Source of the DNA: Nostoc sp. 'Peltigera membranacea cyanobiont' 210A
GTDB taxonomy: Bacteria; Cyanobacteriota; Cyanobacteriia; Cyanobacteriales; Nostocaceae
Reading direction: 5' to 3'
Length of the DNA stretch: 49,510 bases
NCBI RefSeq assembly: GCF_002246015.1
Contig: NZ_NOLJ01000002.1
Span: 474,418-523,927 of the forward strand
The position numbers and the translations under genes were made by a program. The notes under the pieces are model-generated. The model had not been told where the DNA came from. It did not search any database and saw only the letters and a program-made list of their open reading frames with translations. This document shows, piece after piece, positions 25,147 to 34,637 of the stretch (position 1 is the stretch's first letter; every line of letters starts with the position of its first letter).

Positions 25147-27177
25147 CTATTTCCAATTATCCCAGTTTTCGTTAAAAATAGATGTATCTGGGAAGGCAGT
25201 AGGGTTGCCATTTTGTTGCAAAAGCCGTTTGAGTGCTTCTAGTTGTGGCTCTTGTTTAGGTAAATCATCAACTAGTTGGTAAGGTGCGATCGCATTTTTG
25301 AGTGCAAAATTAGCAACAGTGCCCGCAGCTGCGCCAGCCGACCATTCAAAGGAGTGTACCCGATAGGCAGCAGCGGCAATATGACTAGTCGCAATACTTT
25401 TGCCACCTACCAGCAAATTATCAATTTTCTGGGGAATCATTGCTCTCAAAGCAATTTGGAAGGGATAAGCTTGACCCGCACCGCGTCTTTCGCCTGGACG
25501 TTCTGTGTTACCAGGGGCTGACGGGGGACTATTCACCATGCAAGGATGGAAATCTATGGCGTAGTGACCAATACCCACGGCATCGGGGAAAACGGTAGAA
25601 CGAGTCCGTCGCATTGCTTTGTCTGGTGGAACTTTACCGTCAATTACTGATATTGCTTCTAAACCTGCAACTGCTGCTCGTAGACGACGATACATATCTG
25701 CTGGCAGAGTCTTGGAGTAATACTCGTCATTATAATCTCGGCGGGAAATATCAATTTCCCAGATACCAAAACCTCCGGTTTGTCCCCAACTGGGGCGGCC
25801 AATAATCCGCCTTCCTTCTCGCATATAGGGATATTTTGATAAACCATGCGCTGTCCCCATTGGTGAATTTAAACCGGAAACAAAGCGGTTATTAGTTTGC
25901 GGCTTCTTGACACCATCCCCTAGTTGAGAATCCGTAGTCCCAGCTACCAACCAGTAATAGAAAGATAAGGCATTTTCCTCAGCGCTGCGGAGGGCTTCTG
26001 TCCGCAGTCCTCCCATCCAACCCCCTGGTTCTAGCTGTCCAGTACCTTGTAACTGTTGACGAGTGTAAATTAGGTTATCTTGGGCTGTTCCGGGGCGGTA
26101 GTCGTTACCCCAAGTCCAGTTTTGCATGGAGATATCCCCTGGTGCAGCCGCAGTAAAACTTACACCGCCAAATTTTGCTGGTTTTCCTTTGTTTGGACTC
26201 CAAATGCGACGATAGCTAAAAACTAAATCAAAGTTAGCTAGTCGCGTTAATTCATAGCTGAAATATGGTGCATATTGTGGATAAAATGCAGGCATTGTCT
26301 GCGGTTGCGGTTCCTTAGTGGCCTCCATTGCAAAGGTGTAGGTAAAGCCTTGGGGGCAATAGGGGTCATTATTGGCACTGGAAGCAGAAGGTTCTAGGTA
26401 AGAACGGGCATCAATGCCTAATCGGTAAGGGACATCAGCAAGGGCGATAATTTCTCCAGTTTCGCTAGCGTCTACGACATACCATTTAGGAGCATCCTCT
26501 TTCGCTACCTTGGGGATGAAACGGACAATAGTTTTGGTAAATCGAGATGAGTTTTCGTAGCGATAGGCATCTTCAATACTTTGAGATAACGTAAAAGTAT
26601 TGAGAGGTGGTGCGCCTTTTGGTGGTTGAGATTGAATTGCGATCGCACTATTAATTATTTTGCCATCAGCAGCGATTTCCAAATCCTTAATTACTGTGTT
26701 GGGAAACCATTGCAACTTCCCTTTGCCCTGCTTTTCGGCATCTTTAAGCATCTGGGTCAAAATTGTGTGAGCATCGTGGGGAAGAAAACACGATTCACTT
26801 ACCCAGCATTCACCTGGGTTAAGCTTACCGTATTTACGCCCAATGCGGTTTCGCAATTCTAGGTAGCCGCGAGAATAGAATTTCAAAGCTCGTTGAGTTG
26901 GGCGTTCATCTAACGCAGATGTCCCTTGAGCAGAAATTTGTCCTCCCAGCCAGTCAGTAATTTCTGTGAGACAAACTGTTCGCCCTGCTAGCAAGCCTTC
27001 ATAAGCTGTGGCTACACCAGAAAGTCCACCACCCACAACTAAAATTTCGCAATTTACACTTTTGTCTGGGGTTCTCGGTGGTGTGGCGTTCGCCCGATCA
27101 AATGCGACTAAACTAGAGATTAAATTAAGACCGATCAGCGATGTTAAGCTAAAAGCTACTTTGTGTCTATGCTTCAT
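25147..27177 (-). CDS. Exported FAD-dependent oxidoreductase
   Basis: A 676-residue flavoprotein of the FAD-dependent oxidoreductase (FAD_oxidored) type. The N-terminus has a signal-peptide-like segment (basic MKHRHK, hydrophobic VAFSLTSLIGLNLISSLVAF, then ANA), so export is likely. The dinucleotide-binding motif LVVGGGLSGVATAYEGLLAG with a following acidic strand end (TVCLTE) starts near residue 46. Further family features are WLGGQISAQGTSALDERP, WYVVDASETGEIIALADVPY and the C-terminal LLVGGKSIATSHIAAAAYRV. The substrate is unknown. ATG 27177 precedes the signal peptide exactly. It is monocistronic, with repeat arrays on both sides. Confidence 0.85.
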   Translation of the reverse strand: MKHRHKVAFSLTSLIGLNLISSLVAFDRANATPPRTPDKSVNCEILVVGGGLSGVATAYEGLLAGRTVCLTEITDWLGGQISAQGTSALDERPTQRALKFYSRGYLELRNRIGRKYGKLNPGECWVSESCFLPHDAHTILTQMLKDAEKQGKGKLQWFPNTVIKDLEIAADGKIINSAIAIQSQPPKGAPPLNTFTLSQSIEDAYRYENSSRFTKTIVRFIPKVAKEDAPKWYVVDASETGEIIALADVPYRLGIDARSYLEPSASSANNDPYCPQGFTYTFAMEATKEPQPQTMPAFYPQYAPYFSYELTRLANFDLVFSYRRIWSPNKGKPAKFGGVSFTAAAPGDISMQNWTWGNDYRPGTAQDNLIYTRQQLQGTGQLEPGGWMGGLRTEALRSAEENALSFYYWLVAGTTDSQLGDGVKKPQTNNRFVSGLNSPMGTAHGLSKYPYMREGRRIIGRPSWGQTGGFGIWEIDISRRDYNDEYYSKTLPADMYRRLRAAVAGLEAISVIDGKVPPDKAMRRTRSTVFPDAVGIGHYAIDFHPCMVNSPPSAPGNTERPGERRGAGQAYPFQIALRAMIPQKIDNLLVGGKSIATSHIAAAAYRVHSFEWSAGAAAGTVANFALKNAIAPYQLVDDLPKQEPQLEALKRLLQQNGNPTAFPDTSIFNENWDNWK

Positions 27178-27701
27178 AGTTAAAAAAACCGTTCCAAATC
27201 CTGTGTCACCTTGTAGACGTTAGCATTTAGGAAATGTCTAACTCAAGCAAGAGACGCGATGAATCGCCGTCTTTACAATACAATACAGACGCGATGAATC
27301 GCCGTCTCTACAATACAATACAGACGCGATGAATCGCCGTCTCTACAATACGCGATGAATCGTGTCTTTGTGATGATTTCTCACATTTTTGCGATCTATA
27401 ATTTTCATCAAAAAACCTTAATGGAATCGTATTATAATCACTTCCCCTAACAGGGATGAAAACGAAATTTGGCATAATAAAATCCCCCCTTCCTATACTC
27501 CCTAAAAAGGGAGAATCGGGTTAGAGGGGAATGCCATTGCTCTGACTGGAACAAGCCTCTAGGCTGGGAAACCATTCTAGGAGGCTCCGCCTCCAGTAGC
27601 TTGACAAGAGGCAGAAGCCCACTTTAAATACATTCCCAGCCTCCAGGCTGGGAACAAGACAAAAGGAAGAATTGGTTTAGAGGGGATAACTCAGGGTAAT
27701 A
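27178..27701. other. Repeat-filled intergenic region
   Basis: No gene is seen in about 520 bases. It contains the tandem palindromes at 27252-27367, a C-run/G-run pair (TCCCCCCTT and GGGAGAATCGGG) near 27482-27515, and hairpins such as GGAGGCTCCGCCTCC (about 27580) and CCCAGCCTCCAGGCTGGG (about 27636-27653). Confidence 0.6.
27252..27367. repeat. 35-bp tandem array of AGACGCGAT palindromes
   Basis: Three full units start at 27252, 27287 and 27322 with a 35-bp period, plus a partial fourth at 27351-27367. Each unit is AGACGCGATGAATCGCCGTC-type palindrome followed by a CTACAATACAATAC spacer. The solitary family members are at 1767, 8505 and 36607. Confidence 0.85.
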
Positions 27702-30700
27702 TTAGCTTTCGGAAGTTTCCTGAGAGAACTTCTTATGAATAGTTCTTGTGGATTCCCCATCAGCAGCTACCGTGATTAGATAGTCCATTAAACCATCTGA
27801 AAAGGGAAGACGTAGGTGGAAAGTACCATCGGGTTTAACTTTGATCGCATGTCCGCCAATGTTTACGTTGGTATTTGGTTGAGTTGCTCCGTGAATAATT
27901 AACTCAGCATCAGCCACAAACCAGAAATCTCCGTGGGGACGACTGAATACCCGAACGTTAGCGGAACGGGCGATGAGTAACCAACGTAGTTTACCGCCTT
28001 CGGCATCGCCATCAGCAATATAGCCAATTTCAACCATGTAATCGCGATCGCTCACGGGAATCGCCACAAAGCGATCGCGTGCTACTTCTTCAGATTCATA
28101 CTGCTGGACGAGCTGGGGACTTTGATAACTCAAGTCAATGCCAGTAACATCATAGAGTCGCACTACTAATTGGGAACCGCCCTGTTGTCGTAGTGCTTCA
28201 GATTGAGCTTTGGAAATCTGCCAAGAGACATAAGCCCACTTGGGAGTGCGGGGTGTGAGGACAATACTGCTCTCTTCTGGGACAGTTTCTGCTTCTACAT
28301 TTGCCAAGCCAACAGCTGTTTCGCTGACTAATGCTACATTTTCAACAGTGGAATCTGTTGTCGGCTCTGCAACAGTGGAATCTGTTGTCGGCTCTGTAGG
28401 CACTGGACTAAAGACACGAACGATCGCAGAACGGGCAATGAATAACCAGCAATCGCCATCAGCGACATAGCCAACTTCAGCTATGTAGTCGCGATCGCTG
28501 ATGGGAATTTCTACAAAGCGATCGTGTGCTGTCTCTTCACATTCATACTGCTGGACAAACTGAGGATTTTGATAACTCAAATCTATGCCAGTCACATCAT
28601 ATAGCCGCACTACCAATTGAGAACCGCCCTGTTGTCGCAGTGCTGCTTTTTTGGCTTCGGAAATCTCCCAAGAGACTTCAGCCCATTGGAAAGTGCGGGG
28701 TGTGAGGACAATACTGCTCTGTTCTTGGACATCTACCAAATCAACATCTGTTTTATCCGCGATTGCGACATCATCAACTACCGGATCTGGATTCACAGGA
28801 TTGAAGACATGAACGATCGCAGAACGGGCGATGAATAACCAGCGATCGCCATCAGCCAGATAGCCAATTTCAGCTATGTAGTCGCGATCGCCCAGGGGAA
28901 TGTCCACCAATCCGTCGTTTTCTGTTTCCTCAGATTCATACAGCTTGACAAGCTGCGGAGGTTGATAACTCAAGTCAATGCCAGTCACATCATACAGCCG
29001 CACGATCAATTGAGAGCCGCCTTGTTGCCGCAGTGCTGCTTTCTTGGCTTCGGAAATCTCCCAAGAGACATGAGCCGATCCATCAGTATCTGGTGTCAGG
29101 ACAATACTGCTTTCTTCATCTGTATCTACCAAACCAATAGCTGTTTCGGCTGCGATTGCCACATCATCAACTATCGGATCTGGATTCACAGGACTGAAGA
29201 CACGAACAATTGCAGAACGAGCGATGAATAACCAGTGTTCGCCATAAGCGATATAGCCAATTTCAGCTATGTAGTCGCGATCGCCCTGGGGAATTTCTAC
29301 AACGCGATCGTGTGCTGTCTCTGCACATTCATACTGCTGTACCAGCTGCGGACTTTGATAGCTCAAATCAATACCAGTCACATCATACAGCCGCACTACC
29401 AATTGAGTACCGCCTTGTTGCCACAGTTCTGCTTTCTTAGCTGGGGGAATCTCCCAAGAGACATGAGCCGATGTATAAGTATGTGGTGTGAGCACAATAC
29501 TGCTTTCTTCATCTGCATCAACTGCGTAGGCATAGCCCGTCGTAGACATCGTCTCATTTGAAGCATCCGCTCCGAAAGTGCTAGCCCAAGCGCCAACTCC
29601 TGCACCCGTTGCTAAAGCTGCGGCTGCGGCCAAATCTGTAGAGTTAGCTTCCCCAACAGTCGGCTCGGTGGGAAGTTCTGACTCTGGCAAAGTTAAAGTG
29701 GGTTCGGCTGCGTCCGCTACCACATTCAATGCATCTTTACTCAATACATCTTCTGGAAATTCCGGTAAATCGAGCAGTGAGGATGTATCTGTCGCTGATG
29801 CTTCTTCATCAGCTGTCACTTCGTCATATTCCGCTAAGGGCAATTCATCTACTGAGGCTGTATCTTCAGTTGAGGTGATACTCTCTAGCCAGTTCAATTC
29901 TGCCTGAAGCTCATCATCTGCCTCATCTTCACTAATTGCTGTGTCCCAATATCCAAAATCAGATGTTGCTTGTGGCACATCTGGTAATTCTGGGAGTGGG
30001 GCTGTCACCTCAGATGAAGGCAGTTCCAGATCAGACACTTCTTCTGGAATATTACCTGGGTAAGGATATGAAGTATTGACTACAGCTGCCGGAGCTTCTA
30101 TATCCCATGCAACTTCATCAGCATCAGGAGTGTATGTCTCCGTATAATTATTTAGATCAACTGTCTCATCAATTGCATTTGGTTCTGTTTCTTTGTTGTT
30201 AAAGGTAGACCAAGTAGCCGTCCCGATGCCTGTTGCTATAGCCGCACCACCTAAAGCTGCGGCTCCTAAGTTGTTATTTTCTGAGCCATTCGCTACGCCC
30301 GATGTCGCGCCTTCATAGAGGTTAGAAGTACCATTACTTGTCTCTTGTACTAAATTTCCTGTCCCCTGAGTAGCATTTTGGTTCAGATCGGATTGTGTTT
30401 GAGCGTAGATGTTAAAAGGAGTGCGATCGGGGGTTTCTTGCTCTTGGAAGTGCGGTACTGCCTGCTCCTCCAGCGTCGTTCCATTCAGGGAGGAAACTGT
30501 GCTGGCATCGAGCGCCGCCGTTTCTCCATTGGGTGGATGAGGATTTGATTCTGGTAAATTGTCTATTCTCTCGGTGGGCAATGGGGGTTTTTTCATAATC
30601 CACCATAGTACAGAGCCACCTACAGTTATAAAAAAGACAGGTAGCAGCAACCACAATGGTGTTTCTTTATTTACAATTGGAGTGCTTTGTGTAGGTGCAG

Positions 30701-31712
30701 CCACAAAGGGCTGTTCGGCAAATGCAGAACTAGTGGCATTAGGGGAAGGCGTAGGCGCTGGTGTCGTTTGGACACCTGGAGAAGCTGCAACAGCAGGTTG
30801 TAATACGCTGGCTGCGATCGCCTCGGCTTCGGCAGTTCTACCTTTTTCTATAGCCTGCTGTCCTGCGGCTGCTAGGGTAAAGCCAAGAAAATCTACTGTG
30901 GTTAAACTCTGATCTTTTTTGTAAACGTAAACTAAAGGTTGCGAGAAGGGATATCTGGCATCAGCTGGCAAGGCTTGATGTAATTGCAGAACTCGCACAC
31001 CTTTCAACTTCGACACCTGATTAGCTAACACATAGCTGATGCCGTCTTTGCCCAGTTGTTTGATGATTTCTGCGGTATTATCGTCAATTACTTGGGTAGC
31101 ATTAGCCCCTGTAGCAAATTCAGCAGTTTTGAAGGCTGGATAAGTACGAAAAGTATTGCGAGTTTCGCTCGTGTTCGGGCGATCGATTAACCGAATCTTC
31201 CCTGAAGGCGCTCCCAGTTGTGACCAATTTGTAATTTGTCCCCGGAAAATCCGGGCGAATTGCTTACTAGTCAAGCTTCCTTTGAAAGGATTGTCTGCAC
31301 CAACCACGATCGCAATCTTCTCACGCTGCAAACGAACTTGCTCTAGTCCTTGAGCTTTTTCTGCTGGCGTCAACCCACGCCCCATTGCGACTATATCGAT
31401 TTTGCCATCTAGCAAATCTTTCAGCGCCTTATCAGTGCCGTTAGCAGCAACTTCAACCTTTTTACCGACAAACTGTTTTTCAAAACTTTCTTTCAGGCTT
31501 TGGTTGATTGCACTCAAGCTACTGGAACCGTCAATCCGCACTATCGGTTCATTCCGCACTGTTTGTGGCAGTGGCGAAGAGGTAGCTTCAGGTGTAGATT
31601 GTGCCAGCATCGGTGCTGATACCACCAGAGATGCTGCCATCGGGGTTGTAGCTAAGGCAACCCATAATAACAGTCTGACTATCGAAGTATCTTTTTTTTC
31701 TTGTTGCCACAT
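27702..31712 (-). CDS. PstS-like substrate-binding / DUF4912 four-repeat protein
   Basis: A 1336-residue multidomain protein. Residues 1-37 look like a signal peptide or anchor. Residues about 45-300 resemble a phosphate-binding PstS-like domain (IVRIDGSSSLSAINQSLKES, GQITNWSQLGAPSGKIRLID). A Pro/Thr/Ser linker and a membrane segment (PLWLLLPVFFITVGGSVLWW, about 352-373) follow. An acidic 350-residue low-complexity stretch contains two Gly/Ala-rich hydrophobic patches. Four DUF4912-type repeats run from about 734 to 1259, each with SSIVLTP...VSWEI and QLVVRLYDVTGIDLSYQ, then a C-terminal beta domain (ELIIHGATQPNTNVNIGGHA). Substrate is unknown; phosphate or another anion is plausible. No pst transport genes adjoin it, so signalling or surface binding is more likely than uptake. 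Confidence 0.85.
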   Translation of the reverse strand: MWQQEKKDTSIVRLLLWVALATTPMAASLVVSAPMLAQSTPEATSSPLPQTVRNEPIVRIDGSSSLSAINQSLKESFEKQFVGKKVEVAANGTDKALKDLLDGKIDIVAMGRGLTPAEKAQGLEQVRLQREKIAIVVGADNPFKGSLTSKQFARIFRGQITNWSQLGAPSGKIRLIDRPNTSETRNTFRTYPAFKTAEFATGANATQVIDDNTAEIIKQLGKDGISYVLANQVSKLKGVRVLQLHQALPADARYPFSQPLVYVYKKDQSLTTVDFLGFTLAAAGQQAIEKGRTAEAEAIAASVLQPAVAASPGVQTTPAPTPSPNATSSAFAEQPFVAAPTQSTPIVNKETPLWLLLPVFFITVGGSVLWWIMKKPPLPTERIDNLPESNPHPPNGETAALDASTVSSLNGTTLEEQAVPHFQEQETPDRTPFNIYAQTQSDLNQNATQGTGNLVQETSNGTSNLYEGATSGVANGSENNNLGAAALGGAAIATGIGTATWSTFNNKETEPNAIDETVDLNNYTETYTPDADEVAWDIEAPAAVVNTSYPYPGNIPEEVSDLELPSSEVTAPLPELPDVPQATSDFGYWDTAISEDEADDELQAELNWLESITSTEDTASVDELPLAEYDEVTADEEASATDTSSLLDLPEFPEDVLSKDALNVVADAAEPTLTLPESELPTEPTVGEANSTDLAAAAALATGAGVGAWASTFGADASNETMSTTGYAYAVDADEESSIVLTPHTYTSAHVSWEIPPAKKAELWQQGGTQLVVRLYDVTGIDLSYQSPQLVQQYECAETAHDRVVEIPQGDRDYIAEIGYIAYGEHWLFIARSAIVRVFSPVNPDPIVDDVAIAAETAIGLVDTDEESSIVLTPDTDGSAHVSWEISEAKKAALRQQGGSQLIVRLYDVTGIDLSYQPPQLVKLYESEETENDGLVDIPLGDRDYIAEIGYLADGDRWLFIARSAIVHVFNPVNPDPVVDDVAIADKTDVDLVDVQEQSSIVLTPRTFQWAEVSWEISEAKKAALRQQGGSQLVVRLYDVTGIDLSYQNPQFVQQYECEETAHDRFVEIPISDRDYIAEVGYVADGDCWLFIARSAIVRVFSPVPTEPTTDSTVAEPTTDSTVENVALVSETAVGLANVEAETVPEESSIVLTPRTPKWAYVSWQISKAQSEALRQQGGSQLVVRLYDVTGIDLSYQSPQLVQQYESEEVARDRFVAIPVSDRDYMVEIGYIADGDAEGGKLRWLLIARSANVRVFSRPHGDFWFVADAELIIHGATQPNTNVNIGGHAIKVKPDGTFHLRLPFSDGLMDYLITVAADGESTRTIHKKFSQETSES

Positions 31713-32186
31713 AAGCCCCTTAATTAAAGTAAAAAATAGAAAGCCTGCCAGTCCTAAATCGCAATCTTTATAAAGATAATGGAGGAGACGGGCTAATTAT
31801 ACATCTGAGTTATCTTTAGTTCTAATTGCTTCAAAGCACTTATGCTGATTTATACTTCGCTGTAGCTTGGATAGCATGATAATTTATACTCTAATTGCCA
31901 AAGCCTGTTTACTATAAATTTTTCTAAGTTATATTGCAACTTATACCAAGTTGGTAGTTTATGGCCACAATTATGAATTATTGAATTACTAAAACTGGTA
32001 AAGTGTAGCAAATTCAATATTATTTAACAATATTATTTTCAGTAGTGCTAAGTCTGAGTTATGAGTGCTGAGGTTATGAGTGCTGAGATTATGAGTGCTG
32101 AGTGGTGAGTAAAAATCCCAGTTCCTAGAACATTTTCATACAAGGCTTTTGAAACTCGTTTCATTAAGACTGGCTTAAATGAATAC
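31713..32186. other. Intergenic region with 15-bp repeats
   Basis: No gene is seen. It holds the probable promoter of the PstS-like gene at its left and, at 32061-32102, two full and one partial unit of ATGAGTGCTGAG(G/A)TT. The remainder is AT-rich without recognisable structure. Confidence 0.6.
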
Positions 32187-33299
32187 TTATTTGAGATAAC
32201 AATGACAATCTGGCTTATCTATCAGTGACTCCACCAAAGCATTTAAGGCAGTCGCAGCTAATGCGCCACCTCCCAAAGTCCCTTCAACTGTAATATAAGG
32301 TATCCCTTGTTGCATCAGTTGTCGCTTGGCTGCGGGAGCATGACTAAAGCCAATAGGCATTCCAATTACTAATGCCGGCTGAATTTTTTGATTAGCAATC
32401 GCTTCACAAGCTTCCAGAAGTACTGAGGGGGCATAACCAACTACCAGCACACAACCCTTACTTACTTGCAGCAATTTTGTTCGCCATTCTTGATGTTGCC
32501 AAAAGGCGAGTTCTGCTTCAGTGGCGGTAGTAATATGGGGGTTATCAATTAAGGTTTCGGTGTGGCATCCCAAGTGAAGTAATCGGGTTTGATCTAAAGC
32601 AGCAGCAACCGTTTGAGTGTCGACAACAATTTGACAACTTGAAGATAAAGCTTCTCGACTAGCTGCGATCGCATCTCGACTCAATTTCACAAAGGACACT
32701 AAACTGACATCGCCACAAGCCAAAACCAACTGAGAAATTAAATGCTGTTCAATTTCCGAACGGTGAGACAAATCAGGTAGTAAGCGTTGTAGCGATTCGG
32801 TAAAAGCTTCCGAGTGGGTATGAATTTCGGCATCCAAGCCACTCCAGAGATTTTCCAATCCCCCCAATCCGGCTTGGGTTTCAACATCAAGTAACTTCAG
32901 TTGCGCCAAAACTTCCGCTTGGATAATTTGACAATGGCGATCGCGCCCCAATAATCCTTCTAATGCTGATGCAGTTTGCCGCAGTTGGGAAATTTGTTGC
33001 ATCACCGCCCGATATTGCTGCTGGAGTTGTCCCATGAGGTTAACAGTTGTATCGGCTTCTGGTTCCACTTCCAAAATATTGCGGATATGGTTTAGCTGAA
33101 ACCCTTGCTGCTTGAGTGCGACAATTCGTTGCAACCGGAGAACATCTTTTTGGGTATAGAGACGGTAATTGCTGCGCGATCGCACTGGTTGCGGTAACAG
33201 TCCCAATTGATGGTAATGTCGCACCATCCGCGGAGTTAAACCACCGCCTACCAAGTGCGTTAACTGCTTAATTGTCAGTTCGCTACTTTTGATTTCCAC
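32187..33299 (-). CDS. coaR: Cobalt-sensing MerR regulator CoaR
   Basis: A 370-residue fusion of an N-terminal MerR DNA-binding domain (LTIKQLTHLVGGGLTPRMVR, YTQKDVLRLQRIVALKQQGF) with a coiled-coil linker and a C-terminal precorrin-8X methylmutase (CbiC/CobH)-like domain (about 190-360: LVVGYAPSVLLEACEAIAN, PALVIGMPIGFSHAPAAKRQ). The C-terminus ends DCHCYLK with Cys365-His366-Cys367. This architecture and the Cys-His-Cys tail match CoaR of Synechocystis, which activates coaT in response to cobalt. The isomerase-like domain is thought to have become a sensor. coaT lies 1.3 kb away and divergent, with a palindromic operator next to it; a STAS/PIN gene pair separates the two. Confidence 0.92.
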   Translation of the reverse strand: MEIKSSELTIKQLTHLVGGGLTPRMVRHYHQLGLLPQPVRSRSNYRLYTQKDVLRLQRIVALKQQGFQLNHIRNILEVEPEADTTVNLMGQLQQQYRAVMQQISQLRQTASALEGLLGRDRHCQIIQAEVLAQLKLLDVETQAGLGGLENLWSGLDAEIHTHSEAFTESLQRLLPDLSHRSEIEQHLISQLVLACGDVSLVSFVKLSRDAIAASREALSSSCQIVVDTQTVAAALDQTRLLHLGCHTETLIDNPHITTATEAELAFWQHQEWRTKLLQVSKGCVLVVGYAPSVLLEACEAIANQKIQPALVIGMPIGFSHAPAAKRQLMQQGIPYITVEGTLGGGALAATALNALVESLIDKPDCHCYLK

Positions 33300-33405
33300 G
33301 AATTACGTCTTAATAAAGGTTAATTATTGTCGAGGGGGCTTTTAGAAAAGGCGATGTCTGACGACAAGCCACTGCGTGCTACGCTTTTAACCTAGCTTAG
33401 TTCAA

Positions 33406-34029
33406 CTATCTGCTAACCAATAATTTTTTCTGTCTATTAGCTTCTTGGATAACGTTGCTGTTGCTCGTAAATACCTGAATATCTGGAACAACAGCATAAT
33501 CCATATCATCTGTAATAATTTTAATTTTCCCTGCTCCTGCTCTGCTAATAGCTTCGAGAAGTAGTAAGTCATAGCCATCAACAGCTTGAGTTTGGAATCT
33601 GTTTAGTGCTGCATCAGTTGTTGCGTCATCTACTGTCAGATCAACAGGAACAGCAAGCGCCTTAACCTGACTCCAAGCTGACTGAACTTCGGCAACAACA
33701 TTCATCCGTTCATTTGGGTAATTATGACGGTATTCTTTAAGTGGCAAAAACCCATGCAATTTTTTATAAATCTCATATTCAGTTTTTTCAATAATATGAG
33801 CTAGTTCAGCCAAAATTAGCCCAGAATATGTCAGTGTGGCTCCATTTAAAAGAGCTTGATTAATATATTTGAGATAATTGCTGAATTTGAAGGTTTTAGT
33901 ACCAAAACCAGCATTTGTATAAGTCTGCCAAAACCAGACGTTCGTATCTACAAGGAAAATATCACCCTGCTGGGGATTATCAGTTTTGATATCGATGATA
34001 TCAGCTTGGATGTTAAGATTGACCACCAT
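33406..34029 (-). CDS. PIN-like domain protein
   Basis: A 207-residue protein with a PIN-type start: IFLVDTNVWFWQTY (Asp in FLVDTN) and later acidic residues in LILAELAHIIEKTEYE, DLLLLEAISRAGAGKI and IITDDMDYAVVPDIQVF, arranged like the four-acid PIN nuclease site. It is longer than VapC toxins, with a helical insert (KKLHGFLPLKEYRHNYPNER). It starts 3 bases after the STAS-like gene stop, so the two are coupled and may act as a pair. PIN proteins are usually metal-dependent ribonucleases. Toxin-antitoxin behaviour is inference. It lies between coaR and coaT, where such genes are not expected. Confidence 0.75.
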   Translation of the reverse strand: MVVNLNIQADIIDIKTDNPQQGDIFLVDTNVWFWQTYTNAGFGTKTFKFSNYLKYINQALLNGATLTYSGLILAELAHIIEKTEYEIYKKLHGFLPLKEYRHNYPNERMNVVAEVQSAWSQVKALAVPVDLTVDDATTDAALNRFQTQAVDGYDLLLLEAISRAGAGKIKIITDDMDYAVVPDIQVFTSNSNVIQEANRQKKLLVSR

Positions 34030-34032
34030 GCT

Positions 34033-34380
34033 TTAAAAAGTTGCAGCCTGCTCTGCGATCGCTGCATCAACCGCATTACGAAATTGCTCATCAGAATAGT
34101 AATGCTTTGCATTGGCAATCACACGCTCAAGAACATTCCACCCCTCAGAACTTATAGCGGTGAATTCAACAAGCTGATTAAGGTTATCTGCTGGAATATC
34201 TTTCAAGAGATGACCGATCGCAAAGTTGAAAAAAGGAGACGCAAAGACCTGAACTCCAGTAAAATCTAATTCTACAGGGTTGCCAGAAACCAGAACTGGA
34301 TGAATCTGGTCATATACCTTCTGCCCACTCTCAGCACTGATGGCGTATTTTCCGATGAGATCAAAAATTTTGTATGCCAT
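34033..34380 (-). CDS. STAS-like (DUF4325) protein
   Basis: A 115-residue protein of the STAS-like DUF4325 type: AISAESGQKVYDQIHPVLVS, VELDFTGVQVFASPFFNFAI (the diagnostic strand-helix) and GWNVLERVIANAKHYY. STAS-like domains mediate protein-protein interaction and regulation, sometimes with GHKL-type ATPases. Here the partner is the PIN-like gene 3 bases downstream, suggesting a two-gene regulatory or toxin-antitoxin-like unit. ATG 34380 is preceded by AGGGAGATAGAGGA, a good ribosome binding site. Its promoter must lie in the 250 bases shared with the coaT operator region. Confidence 0.78.
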   Translation of the reverse strand: MAYKIFDLIGKYAISAESGQKVYDQIHPVLVSGNPVELDFTGVQVFASPFFNFAIGHLLKDIPADNLNQLVEFTAISSEGWNVLERVIANAKHYYSDEQFRNAVDAAIAEQAATF

Positions 34381-34572
34381 TCCTCTATCTCCCTCTTTAA
34401 AATAACCGCTTCTTAAGTTGATGAGCTTCAGTTGCTAGGCAGTAGTAAGATTCATCACAGCGAAGTGCAATATTAATTAAGGTTACGCTAAAGTTAGTAC
34501 CTTTGTTCTCATATATCATATTATCGCCTATATACTCTGCAAACCTACCCACTCTGCGTTTCAAAATCATTA

Positions 34573-34606
34573 TAAACCTTGACATTAACATTAATGTCAA
34601 GGTTTA
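34573..34606 (+). promoter_or_regulatory. Probable CoaR operator in the coaT promoter
   Basis: The 34-bp palindrome consists of two perfect 16-bp arms, TAAACCTTGACATTAA and its complement, around a CA centre. It contains a -35-like TTGACA at 34579-34584. A 20-base spacer would place the -10 at TAGCGT (34605-34610), a weak match. Long 19-20-base spacers spanning a dyad are the hallmark of MerR-type activation. It lies 32 bases before the coaT start. Confidence 0.8.
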
Positions 34607-34637
34607 GCGTGAGAGAGTCCCTGTTCATTTATCTCTC

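Noticed and set aside
27252..27367. CRISPR-like array
   Set aside because: Units have a 35-bp period with identical spacers; CRISPR spacers would be unique. It is a tandem duplication.
28240..31773. Many plus-strand open frames opposite the PstS-like/DUF4912 gene
   Set aside because: They mirror the repeated coding sequence on the minus strand and lack initiation signals or known domains.
34397..34519. Possible 40-residue gene upstream of the STAS-like gene
   Set aside because: It is in the right orientation and ends 16 bases before the STAS start, but has no strong ribosome binding site, no recognised family, and the longer frame runs through the coaT palindrome.
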